From positions 1 through 10,596 of the forward strand of contig JAAZNH010000221.1 in NCBI GenBank assembly GCA_012798365.1: a stretch of 10,596 nucleotides of DNA, in the 5' to 3' direction. Of this stretch, positions 1 to 5,655 are shown piece by piece (positions within the stretch are counted from its first letter, which is position 1; every line of letters begins with the position of its first letter). The position numbers were made by a program, and so were the translations under genes. Below the pieces are notes generated by a model. That model made no database searches. It saw nothing but the letters and a program-made list of their open reading frames with translations, and was not told the DNA's origin. Origin of the DNA: Methanomicrobiales archaeon (GTDB lineage Archaea; Halobacteriota; Methanomicrobia; Methanomicrobiales; Methanospirillaceae).

Positions 1-1
1 A

Positions 2-1159
2 GATCTCCTTGTTGAAAAAGAGACACATATTGATGCCGTATCGGCGTTTGGCCGAAAGAGAGCGATTGACTACGCGATCATCGGCCCGGAGGCGCCTCTC
101 GAGGCAGGGATAGTGGACAGGCTCGAAGCGGATGGAATACCCTGCATGGGTCCCACCCGCGCTGCAGCAAGGCTCGAGACTGACAAGGGATTCTGCCGCG
201 ACCTGATGCACCGGCACCACATCCCCGGCTGCCCGGATTACCGCGTCTTTTCTGCCGTTGACGAAGCGGTAGATTTTATCACGAACTACCAGGGCGATGT
301 CGTTGTCAAACCCATCGGCCTGACCGGGGGAAAAGGCGTCCGGATCATGGGCGAACAGGTTGACCGGGAGGGCGCAATCGGGTACGCCCGGTCCCTCCAG
401 GGCGTCGCGGTCATCGAAGAGCGCCTTCTTGGCGAAGAATTCACCCTCCAGGCGTTTGTTGACGGGAAATCGCTGGTTCCCATGCCGCTTGTGCAGGACC
501 ACAAGCGTGCGTTCGAGGGCGACACCGGCCCCAACACCGGGGGTATGGGATCCTATACGATGCCGGATCACCGGATGCCGTTTGTAACACAGGCGGATTT
601 TGACCGGGCGTTTGACATCATGAAGGCCACGGTCGCTGCCATGGCAAAGGAAGGCCATCCCTACAAGGGGATCCTGTACGGCCAGTTCATGAACACCGCA
701 GCCGGCCCCAAAGTGATCGAGTATAATGCACGCTTCGGGGATCCTGAAGCCATGAATGTCCTCTCCCTGATCTCCTCCGACCTCGGGGAGATTGCCTGCG
801 GGATCGCAGATGGTTCCCTGAGCGCGGGGAAGGTATCATTTGAGAAGAAAGCAACGGTCTGCAAGTACCTGGTCCCCGAGGGATACCCGGATGCACCGGT
901 CTCCGGGCAGCCCCTCACGATCGGGGACCACGAAGGTGCCCTCGTCTATTACGCCAACGTGGAAGAGAACGACGGCAGGCTTGTCACCCTCACCTCCCGC
1001 ACCCTTGCCTTTGTGGGCATGGGAGATACGCTTCAGGAGGCAGAACAGCATGCAGAAAAGGCAGCAGCATCGGTCACCGGGAAGGTGCGGTACCGGCGGG
1101 ATATCGGGACGCAGCAACTGCTTGACCTGCGCATAGCACACATGAAGGAATTACGATGA
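2..1159 (+). CDS. purD: Phosphoribosylamine-glycine ligase (GAR synthetase), 5'-truncated by window edge
   Basis: PurD joins 5-phosphoribosylamine and glycine with ATP, an early cytoplasmic step of purine synthesis. The frame is open from base 2. The GTG at 113 is an internal valine, because conserved PurD sequence lies upstream (AIIGPEAPLEAGIV just before it). About 385 residues are visible against roughly 430 in the family, so the first ~50, including the N-terminal glycine-rich motif, lie outside the window. Visible family motifs are GPTRAAARLETDK before the ATP-grasp domain, VVKPIGLTGGKGV (ATP-binding lysine and glycine-rich loop), GDTGPNTGGMGSYT, and the metal/ATP signature NARFGDPEA. 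A C-terminal beta-rich domain follows. The TGA stop overlaps the argF start as ATGA, so the two genes are probably co-transcribed and translationally coupled. No frameshift or missing catalytic motif is seen in the visible part. Confidence 0.95.
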   Translation, partial: DLLVEKETHIDAVSAFGRKRAIDYAIIGPEAPLEAGIVDRLEADGIPCMGPTRAAARLETDKGFCRDLMHRHHIPGCPDYRVFSAVDEAVDFITNYQGDVVVKPIGLTGGKGVRIMGEQVDREGAIGYARSLQGVAVIEERLLGEEFTLQAFVDGKSLVPMPLVQDHKRAFEGDTGPNTGGMGSYTMPDHRMPFVTQADFDRAFDIMKATVAAMAKEGHPYKGILYGQFMNTAAGPKVIEYNARFGDPEAMNVLSLISSDLGEIACGIADGSLSAGKVSFEKKATVCKYLVPEGYPDAPVSGQPLTIGDHEGALVYYANVEENDGRLVTLTSRTLAFVGMGDTLQEAEQHAEKAAASVTGKVRYRRDIGTQQLLDLRIAHMKELR

Positions 1160-2067
1160 AGAAGGATTTCATATCCATACTGGATATCAACAAAGAGGAG
1201 CTTGGCCAGCTGCTTTCAGACGCGATTGAGCTCAAGCGGCAGAAGAAAGCGGGCATCACCCACCAGCTCCTGCCCGGAAAAACCCTTGCAATGATCTTCG
1301 AAAAATCCTCAACCCGTACGCACATCTCGTTTGAGGTGGGGATGAACGAGCTGGGCGGCCATGCACTCTTTCTGAATGCCCGCGACATGCAGATCTGGCG
1401 CGGGGAAGAGATCCGCGACACCTCGCGGGCGGCATCCCGGTATGTTTCCGCGATGATGATCCGGGCCTACAAGCACAGCACGATCGAGGAATTTGCCAGG
1501 TATGCTACCATCCCGGTCGTCAACGGCCTCTCGGATATGGAGCACCCCTGCCAGCTCCTTGCCGATATCATGACCATGCAGGAGCACTTTGGTTCAACAA
1601 AGGACCTGAAAGTCGCCTGGGTTGGTGACGGGAACAATGTCTGTCACTCGCTGATCCTCTCGACGGTCCTGACCGGCCTTGATGTAACGGTCTCGGCACC
1701 GAAAGGGTACGAGCCGGATCCCGGGTACATGAAAAAGGCAGAGAAACTCGGGGGAAAAGTGAAGTTTGTCCGGGAACCCGAGAAGGCCGTAAAAGACGCC
1801 GAGGTCATCGTCACGGACACGTGGGTCTCGATGGGCGACGAAGGCGAGCGGGATGAACGGCTGAAACTGTTTGGCGATTACACGGTTGATTCTGACCTGA
1901 TGAGACTGGCATCCCCCAGCGCCCGGGTGCTCCACTGCCTGCCGGCTCACCGCGGCGAAGAGATCACGGATGAAGTGATGGAAGGCGGCCAGAGTCTCAT
2001 CTGGGACGAGGCAGAAAACCGGCTCCATGCCCAGAAAGCGCTGCTGGTCCGGCTTTTAAAGAAGTAA
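1156..2067 (+). CDS. argF: Ornithine carbamoyltransferase
   Basis: This cytoplasmic enzyme transfers the carbamoyl group from carbamoyl phosphate to ornithine, giving citrulline for arginine synthesis. The 303-residue length is normal for the family. The carbamoyl-phosphate loop is SSTRTHISFE (residues 51-60). Also visible are the Arg in MMIRAYKH (~103), HPCQ (130-133), the ornithine-side DTWVSMGDE (~221-229) and the catalytic HCLPAHRGEEI (260-270). These distinguish it from aspartate carbamoyltransferase, which lacks HCLP and the SMG loop. Residue 56 is His where most members have Arg (STRTR), although the core STRT is intact. The ATG at 1156 overlaps the purD stop by 4 nt, and AAGGA at 1145-1149 inside purD is a weak ribosome-binding site at suitable spacing. 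An oligo-T tract follows the stop. Carbamoyl phosphate would come from the CarAB encoded at the other end of the window. Confidence 0.95.
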   Translation: MKKDFISILDINKEELGQLLSDAIELKRQKKAGITHQLLPGKTLAMIFEKSSTRTHISFEVGMNELGGHALFLNARDMQIWRGEEIRDTSRAASRYVSAMMIRAYKHSTIEEFARYATIPVVNGLSDMEHPCQLLADIMTMQEHFGSTKDLKVAWVGDGNNVCHSLILSTVLTGLDVTVSAPKGYEPDPGYMKKAEKLGGKVKFVREPEKAVKDAEVIVTDTWVSMGDEGERDERLKLFGDYTVDSDLMRLASPSARVLHCLPAHRGEEITDEVMEGGQSLIWDEAENRLHAQKALLVRLLKK

Positions 2068-2081
2068 AAAATAAGGAAAAA
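2066..2081 (-). terminator. Oligo-T termination tracts downstream of the marker-14 operon
   Basis: Read on the minus strand, the 14-nt gap after the small gene's stop carries T5 (2081-2077) and then T6 (2071-2066). Archaeal RNA polymerase commonly terminates at such U-rich tracts without needing a hairpin. The tract runs to the last bases of the convergent argF gene. Confidence 0.45.
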
Positions 2082-2339
2082 TCAGTATCTTTTTTCATTG
2101 GGCTTGTCGCCAACCCATTCCCGCAGCTGGTCAAGCATGTACTGTTCAACTTTTTTTGCCTCTTCCATGGTACCGCGGAATGCAAGGAGTTGACGCTCGT
2201 CGCCATCCATATTCGCAAACTTCAGGGGCTGGTTCCGTTCAACAACCTTGACAGCGAACTTTTTGGAGATCTCGATGATGAGTTTTCGTGGTACGCCGGG
2301 GGGGATGAGGACATCGTAGAGAGGTTCTTCGTCAGTCAT
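2082..2339 (-). CDS. Small conserved-looking protein of unknown function, downstream of marker 14 gene
   Basis: I do not recognise this 85-residue protein. It is charged and soluble, with no signal peptide, transmembrane stretch or Cys pair. By eye the secondary structure is strand (YDVLI), helix (PRKLIIEISKKF), strand (VKVVERN), strand (RQLLAFRG), helix (MEEAKKVEQYMLDQLREW). This beta-alpha-beta-beta-alpha order suits a small alpha/beta fold such as a KH-like or half-ferredoxin-like module, but that is inference. It is likely a real gene: it begins 13 nt after the marker 14 stop on the same strand, has a GTGAT ribosome-binding-like element just upstream of its ATG, fills the space to the terminator, and encodes a well-behaved protein. 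Co-transcription suggests a role tied to its neighbour, though no function can be assigned from sequence. Confidence 0.8.
   Translation of the reverse strand: MTDEEPLYDVLIPPGVPRKLIIEISKKFAVKVVERNQPLKFANMDGDERQLLAFRGTMEEAKKVEQYMLDQLREWVGDKPNEKRY
2090..2095 (+). terminator. Oligo-T termination tract downstream of argF
   Basis: A T6 run lies 23 nt after the argF stop on the plus strand. It sits inside the 3' end of the convergent small gene, so argF transcripts probably overlap that gene by a few bases. Assignment rests only on the T-run and its position. Confidence 0.45.
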
Positions 2340-2352
2340 GCTATCACTGTTC

Positions 2353-3852
2353 TTACTTACCTATCTTGATCCGCTGGCTCATAATACATCGTCCTCCACG
2401 GACTCCCCCGATGGGGTTTTTGGGTTTGCCAAGCGAGTTCATGCACCGGCCCATCAGGGCTGCACCACGGGCAAGGCCGTCATCCACAAAGACCACGTGG
2501 TCAACCGGGTTGTCAAAGAGGTTGCGCTCGATGATCCCGTCAAGGATGTACTCCGGTTTCCTGCCGGAGATCGCAGCCCGGCCGGTGAAACCTATCGAGG
2601 CATTCCGGGGGACAATCTTCTGCTCAACAGCAACGTCAATGAGACGCAGCGCCATCTGCGCACAGACGCGATCGATCACCTCATTAAGGACGGTAAGACC
2701 GTGATTCTTGTGGATGTCCGCCCCGATTGCAAGAAGATTTTCCAGATCGCTTGAGTTGGTCCCGCAGTCACAGCCAATCATCGCGATACCGGAGTCCATA
2801 GCGGTTTTGGCATTTACCGGGACCCGCCCGAAGCGGTCGCGGTCAGCAGGAACGATCCGGATATCGATATGTTCGTGGGCCTGCTTCACGTACTCATCGA
2901 CAACCTTCCGGCTGGTGAAGGAGAAGAGCCCGCCCGAAACGCTGTGCTCGCCAAAGATATCAAGCGCTGTCCCGGTCCGCTGTTTCACCAGGCCGGTCCC
3001 CCGGACAATTGCATCCGGGATTGCACCGGCAAGGCCGCAGAAGTTCCCGATGGTCTTTGCAAACGGGTTCGGGTCCTCCGGCGCCACATCGCTGGTGATC
3101 CTGCCATCAAGCGTTGTGCCAAAATCAATGGAAACACAGGGATTGCGGAAGTCCACCGGGGTCCATTTCGCACCTTCCTTGATCCCGGCCATGGCAAGCT
3201 CGCCTTCCATCTCGTTTGCCACCATCTCGACTCCTGTTGACCCGACCGGGGGAATGACACCGGCCACGGCACCGACAAAGACCACCTTGTCCGCAAAACT
3301 GAACGGCTGGAGTTTTACCGGCTGGTTCTCCTTGCTCATCGGCGGGGTCATCTTCCTGGGAGGGACACCTGCGGCAAGGCAGCCGTTTGCGAGGGCAATG
3401 ACAAAATCGCCCACCTGATCCGGGGATTCCATCTCAGCAACGACTCCGGTGCTCCTGACAACAAAGTCGAGATCTTTCTGGATATCGAGATGCGCCTCTT
3501 CATGACAGCGGAGAAGAGTGTCCCGGACAAGTTCGGTCACAGCCTCCCGGGTCAGCTCCGTGCCATCGAGGGTTGCACCAAAGACCGTCTCCCCCGGTTT
3601 GGGGGCCCGTATATCCCGGCTCATACTGACGGTCTTGTTGATAACATAGGACATCCCGGTCTCAAGACTTACCCCGGTAAGGATGCATTTGGTCGTAGTA
3701 TTTCCCATCTCAACCGATGCCACGATAAAATAAGGCTTATTTTTGAATTCCGGTATCAGCGACCCGGCCCCAAGACTGAGTGTGGGTGGCGGGGGACTCT
3801 CGACAATGTGGGGTTTTGGTTTGGTGAAGCGGGAAAAAAAACTGGCGCACAT
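2353..3852 (-). CDS. Methanogenesis marker protein 14 (ASKHA-like ATPase fold)
   Basis: This 499-residue protein matches my recollection of methanogenesis marker protein 14, a family found with methanogenesis genes but of unknown biochemical role. Visible motifs resemble the ASKHA (actin/Hsp70/sugar-kinase) nucleotide-binding fold: VEMGNTTTK at 47-55 (phosphate-1-like), SIDFGTTLDG at 241-250 (second phosphate loop), GFTGRAA at 421-427 (adenosine-side) and VDDGLARGAA at 456-465. Similar folds occur in activators that reduce corrinoid or other metalloproteins at ATP cost, so an activator or chaperone role is possible but is inference. The first ~40 residues are Pro-rich and low-complexity (PPPPTLSLG), and the conserved part seems to begin at about residue 41. 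The start at 3852 is the first ATG after an in-frame stop at 3867-3865. It lies about 30 nt from a TATA-like element, implying an almost leaderless mRNA. It probably forms an operon with the small gene downstream. Confidence 0.85.
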   Translation of the reverse strand: MCASFFSRFTKPKPHIVESPPPPTLSLGAGSLIPEFKNKPYFIVASVEMGNTTTKCILTGVSLETGMSYVINKTVSMSRDIRAPKPGETVFGATLDGTELTREAVTELVRDTLLRCHEEAHLDIQKDLDFVVRSTGVVAEMESPDQVGDFVIALANGCLAAGVPPRKMTPPMSKENQPVKLQPFSFADKVVFVGAVAGVIPPVGSTGVEMVANEMEGELAMAGIKEGAKWTPVDFRNPCVSIDFGTTLDGRITSDVAPEDPNPFAKTIGNFCGLAGAIPDAIVRGTGLVKQRTGTALDIFGEHSVSGGLFSFTSRKVVDEYVKQAHEHIDIRIVPADRDRFGRVPVNAKTAMDSGIAMIGCDCGTNSSDLENLLAIGADIHKNHGLTVLNEVIDRVCAQMALRLIDVAVEQKIVPRNASIGFTGRAAISGRKPEYILDGIIERNLFDNPVDHVVFVDDGLARGAALMGRCMNSLGKPKNPIGGVRGGRCIMSQRIKIGK

Positions 3853-3879
3853 ATCATGCGATTTTTACTTCTGGCACTC

Positions 3880-3892
3880 CTTATACGTTTCG
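3880..3892 (-). promoter_or_regulatory. Candidate archaeal promoter (BRE/TATA) for the marker 14 operon
   Basis: On the minus strand CGAAACGTATAAG resembles a purine-rich BRE followed by a weak TATA box. The box centre is about 31 nt from the ATG at 3852, so initiation about 25 nt downstream would leave a leader of only a few bases. No ribosome-binding site is found close to the ATG, in line with leaderless translation. The element sits immediately beside the first repeat unit of the hairpin array. Confidence 0.4.
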
Positions 3893-4236
3893 ATTTGATG
3901 AGTCTCGCGGAACGCGAGACGAATCAGGAGAAGAACGCGAAAGCGTTCTTCGACCAGCATAATGCAGAGGTGTCTCGCGGAACCTGCGGTGAAAGTGGTG
4001 GTGAACGCGAAAGCATTCTTCGACATGATGAACCTCACAGAATGTGAGGTGAATCAGGAGAAGAACGCGAAAGCGTTCTTCGACTTGATGAGTCCCTTCG
4101 GAAGGGAAAATGAGGGGAAAATGGCGGAACGCGAAAGCGTTCTTCGACCAGGATAGTGCAGAGGGGCCTCACGGATTACGATGTGAAAGAGGCAGCAGGT
4201 GCAAGCCACACTTCGAAGAATTGCTTCGCAATTCTT
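3891..4236. repeat. Array of five degenerate hairpin-bearing repeat units
   Basis: This fills most of the 454-nt gap between argG and the marker 14 gene. Five units each begin with a CGA-type box and end in TTCTT: 3891-3950 (60 nt), 3951-4020 (70), 4021-4080 (60), 4081-4144 (64) and 4145-4236 (92). Units 1-4 end in a hairpin with arms GAACGC/GCGTTC around loop GAAA (cores GCGAAAGC at 3937, 4007, 4067 and 4131). Units 1 and 3 extend this stem to 8-9 bp. Unit 5 ends in a different stem. An upstream hairpin in units 1 and 3 has perfect 8-bp arms around loop GAA, with different arm sequences. Units 2 and 5 share another left half (GCAGAGG followed by a CTC-C-CGGA box). No long ORF continues through the units because their lengths are not multiples of a common codon phase. 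Function is unknown; candidates are a structured RNA, a REP-like element or a cruciform-forming spacer. Confidence 0.85.
4032..4050. repeat. 8-bp perfect hairpin, unit 3 (loop GAA)
   Basis: Arms ACCTCACA (4032-4039) and TGTGAGGT (4043-4050) flank GAA. The equivalent position in unit 1 (3902-3920) has arms GTCTCGCG and CGCGAGAC around the same GAA. The two stems differ at four pairs, all compensatory. Confidence 0.85.
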
Positions 4237-4237
4237 C
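4215..4237. repeat. 10-bp perfect AT-rich hairpin closing unit 5
   Basis: Arms GAAGAATTGC (4215-4224) and GCAATTCTTC (4228-4237) pair perfectly around the triloop TTC. It occupies the place held by the GAAGAACGC/GCGTTCTTC hairpin in the other units, keeping the outer GAAGAA/TTCTTC but with a new inner stem. Confidence 0.75.
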
Positions 4238-4246
4238 TCGTAGCTC

Positions 4247-4287
4247 GGGTTCTGAAGAACCCTCACCATTCTGAAGAACCCTCACCA
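4247..4287. repeat. 19-bp tandem duplication with a small hairpin
   Basis: TTCTGAAGAACCCTCACCA occurs twice in exact tandem (4250-4268 and 4269-4287). The first copy together with the preceding GGG forms a 6-bp hairpin, GGGTTC/GAACCC around TGAA (4247-4262). It lies 20 nt downstream of the argG stop on the minus strand, between the probable argG terminator and the hairpin array. Confidence 0.85.
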
Positions 4288-4295
4288 TCTCGGAG

Positions 4296-4302
4296 AAAAA
4301 AA
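4296..4302 (-). terminator. Oligo-T termination tract after argG
   Basis: A run of seven T on the minus strand begins 4 nt after the argG stop codon, a typical position for archaeal intrinsic termination. If it is efficient, the hairpin array downstream would not be part of the main argG transcript. Confidence 0.5.
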
Positions 4303-4306
4303 TAGG

Positions 4307-5503
4307 TTATTTCTTCTTCTTTTCCTGGAGCTGCCGGACAAGCCGGGCCTGGATGCCGAAGTACTGGGAGACCCCGATGGCATGGCACTGGTCAATGGAT
4401 GCGCTGTCGAACGAGACAAGGTCGCTTGAGTAGACTGCATTGGGCGAGCTCCGGCCAAGGACCATGACATGCCCCTTATAGAGTTCAAGATCAACCTTGC
4501 CATCAACGCGCTCCTGGGTGGTGTCGATGAACGCATTGAGGGCGGCATACAGGGGCTCAAAGACGAGCCCCTTGTAGGCAAGCTCGGACCACTTGTCGTC
4601 TACCATCCGCTTGAACGCAAGTTCGGAGCGGGTAAGCACCAGTCCTTCGAGATCGCGGTGGGCGGCAAGGATAACGGTTGCAGCCGGGTGCTCGTAGTTC
4701 TCGCGGGCCTTGAGGCCGAGAATGCGGTCCTCGATCATATCATTGCGGCCGATCCCGTGCTTCCCGGCAAGGGCATTGAGCTTCTGGATGAGCTCGTAGC
4801 CTTTCATCTTCTTCCCGTTCAGGGCAACCGGAACACCGGCTTTGAATTCAAGGGTGATCTGCTCGGGCTTGTCCGGCGCCTTCTGCGGCGAGACGCTCCA
4901 GTAATAGATCTCTTCGGGGGGGTGGTACGCCGGGTCTTCAAGCCTGCCACCTTCGATACTCCTGCTCCAGCAGTTCTCGTCCATGCTCCAGGGCTTGTCC
5001 TTCTTGACCGGGACCGGGATCTTATGTTTCTTTGCGTAATCGATCTCCCAGTCGCGGGTCAGGTTCATTTCCCGGATCGGGGCCACAACTTCCAGGCCGG
5101 CGCTGCGGATGATGAAATCGAAGCGGAGCTGGTCATTGCCTTTCCCGGTGCAGCCGTGGCCGATGGCTTTTGCCTTCTCCTTCTTTGCAATCCTGACAAC
5201 TTCCTGGGCGATCAGGGGGCGGGCAAGGGATGTCCCCATGGGGTATCCTTCGTAGGACCCGTTGGCTTTGATAGCCGGGAATACATGTTCGCTGACAAAC
5301 TTGTCCCGGGCATCAATGGTGTAGTGCATGTCTGCAAGCTTTTTGCCCTTCTCCGTTGCAACAGATATCTCCGCGTCCTGCTGGCCGACATGGACAGCAA
5401 CCGTGACAACACGGTCATAGCCGTATTTCTCTTTCAAGAGCGGGATACAGATGGAGGTGTCAAGCCCTCCGGAATATGCAAGAACTATGGTGCCTTTTCC
5501 CAT
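4307..5503 (-). CDS. argG: Argininosuccinate synthase
   Basis: ArgG condenses citrulline and aspartate with ATP to form argininosuccinate, the penultimate step of arginine synthesis, in the cytoplasm. The 398-residue length is typical. The N-terminal PP-loop ATP site is AYSGGLDTS (9-17). Further signatures are GHGCTGKGNDQLRFD (115-129) and the substrate-binding WSRSIEGGRLEDP (179-191). Near the C-terminus is VYSSDLVSFDSASIDQ, as expected for the synthetase/tetramerisation domain. The protein ends in a short lysine tail (EKKKK). The ATG at 5503 has GGAG 8 nt upstream (5512-5515), and a TATA-like element about 50 nt upstream gives a leader of roughly 24 nt. It is transcribed as a single gene, with a terminator upstream and another downstream. 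It uses the citrulline made by ArgF, which is encoded nearby on the opposite strand. Confidence 0.96.
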   Translation of the reverse strand: MGKGTIVLAYSGGLDTSICIPLLKEKYGYDRVVTVAVHVGQQDAEISVATEKGKKLADMHYTIDARDKFVSEHVFPAIKANGSYEGYPMGTSLARPLIAQEVVRIAKKEKAKAIGHGCTGKGNDQLRFDFIIRSAGLEVVAPIREMNLTRDWEIDYAKKHKIPVPVKKDKPWSMDENCWSRSIEGGRLEDPAYHPPEEIYYWSVSPQKAPDKPEQITLEFKAGVPVALNGKKMKGYELIQKLNALAGKHGIGRNDMIEDRILGLKARENYEHPAATVILAAHRDLEGLVLTRSELAFKRMVDDKWSELAYKGLVFEPLYAALNAFIDTTQERVDGKVDLELYKGHVMVLGRSSPNAVYSSDLVSFDSASIDQCHAIGVSQYFGIQARLVRQLQEKKKK

Positions 5504-5545
5504 TCCAGGTACTCCATACGAATGATGGTATACTGGTTGGTGGTT

Positions 5546-5561
5546 CCAGAATATAATCTGG
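5546..5561 (-). promoter_or_regulatory. argG TATA box inside a short inverted repeat (candidate operator)
   Basis: On the minus strand CCAGA and TCTGG (5 bp, perfect) flank the AT-rich core TTATAT, which is a good TATA-box candidate. The core is ~50 nt from the argG ATG. Initiation about 25 nt downstream would give a short leader containing GGAG. A repressor bound to the inverted repeat would occlude TBP. The promoter role is likely; the operator role is speculation from symmetry. Confidence 0.45.
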
Positions 5562-5605
5562 AGGGAATGCTGATGGCCCGGGTCTCGTTGAATCCGGGAA
5601 AGAAC

Positions 5606-5640
5606 AAAAAATGGGTTGTTCAGGCAATTGGTTCCTGAAC
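5606..5640 (-). terminator. Hairpin plus T-tract downstream of the lipoprotein gene
   Basis: On the minus strand an inverted repeat, GTTCAGG (5640-5634) and CCTGAAC (5624-5618) with a 9-nt loop, is followed after 6 nt by T6 (5611-5606). It lies 15 nt past the lipoprotein stop, a natural terminator position. Alternatively the inverted repeat could be a regulator site upstream of argG. Confidence 0.5.
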
Positions 5641-5655
5641 TGCTATCGTTTAGTC

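Noticed and set aside
3962..4156. Plus-strand reading frame with a repeated NAKAFFD peptide across the hairpin array
   Set aside because: Core spacings are 70, 60 and 64 nt, so the repeats do not stay in one frame, and substitutions follow base pairing rather than codons. The peptide is a by-product of the DNA repeats.
3891..4236. Possible CRISPR array
   Set aside because: Units are of unequal length (60-92 nt), the conserved parts are hairpins without unique spacers between identical short repeats, and no cas gene is present.
4469..5638. 389-codon plus-strand open frame opposite argG
   Set aside because: It is a shadow of argG, which has all its catalytic motifs. The frame runs through the argG promoter region and has no plausible start signals.
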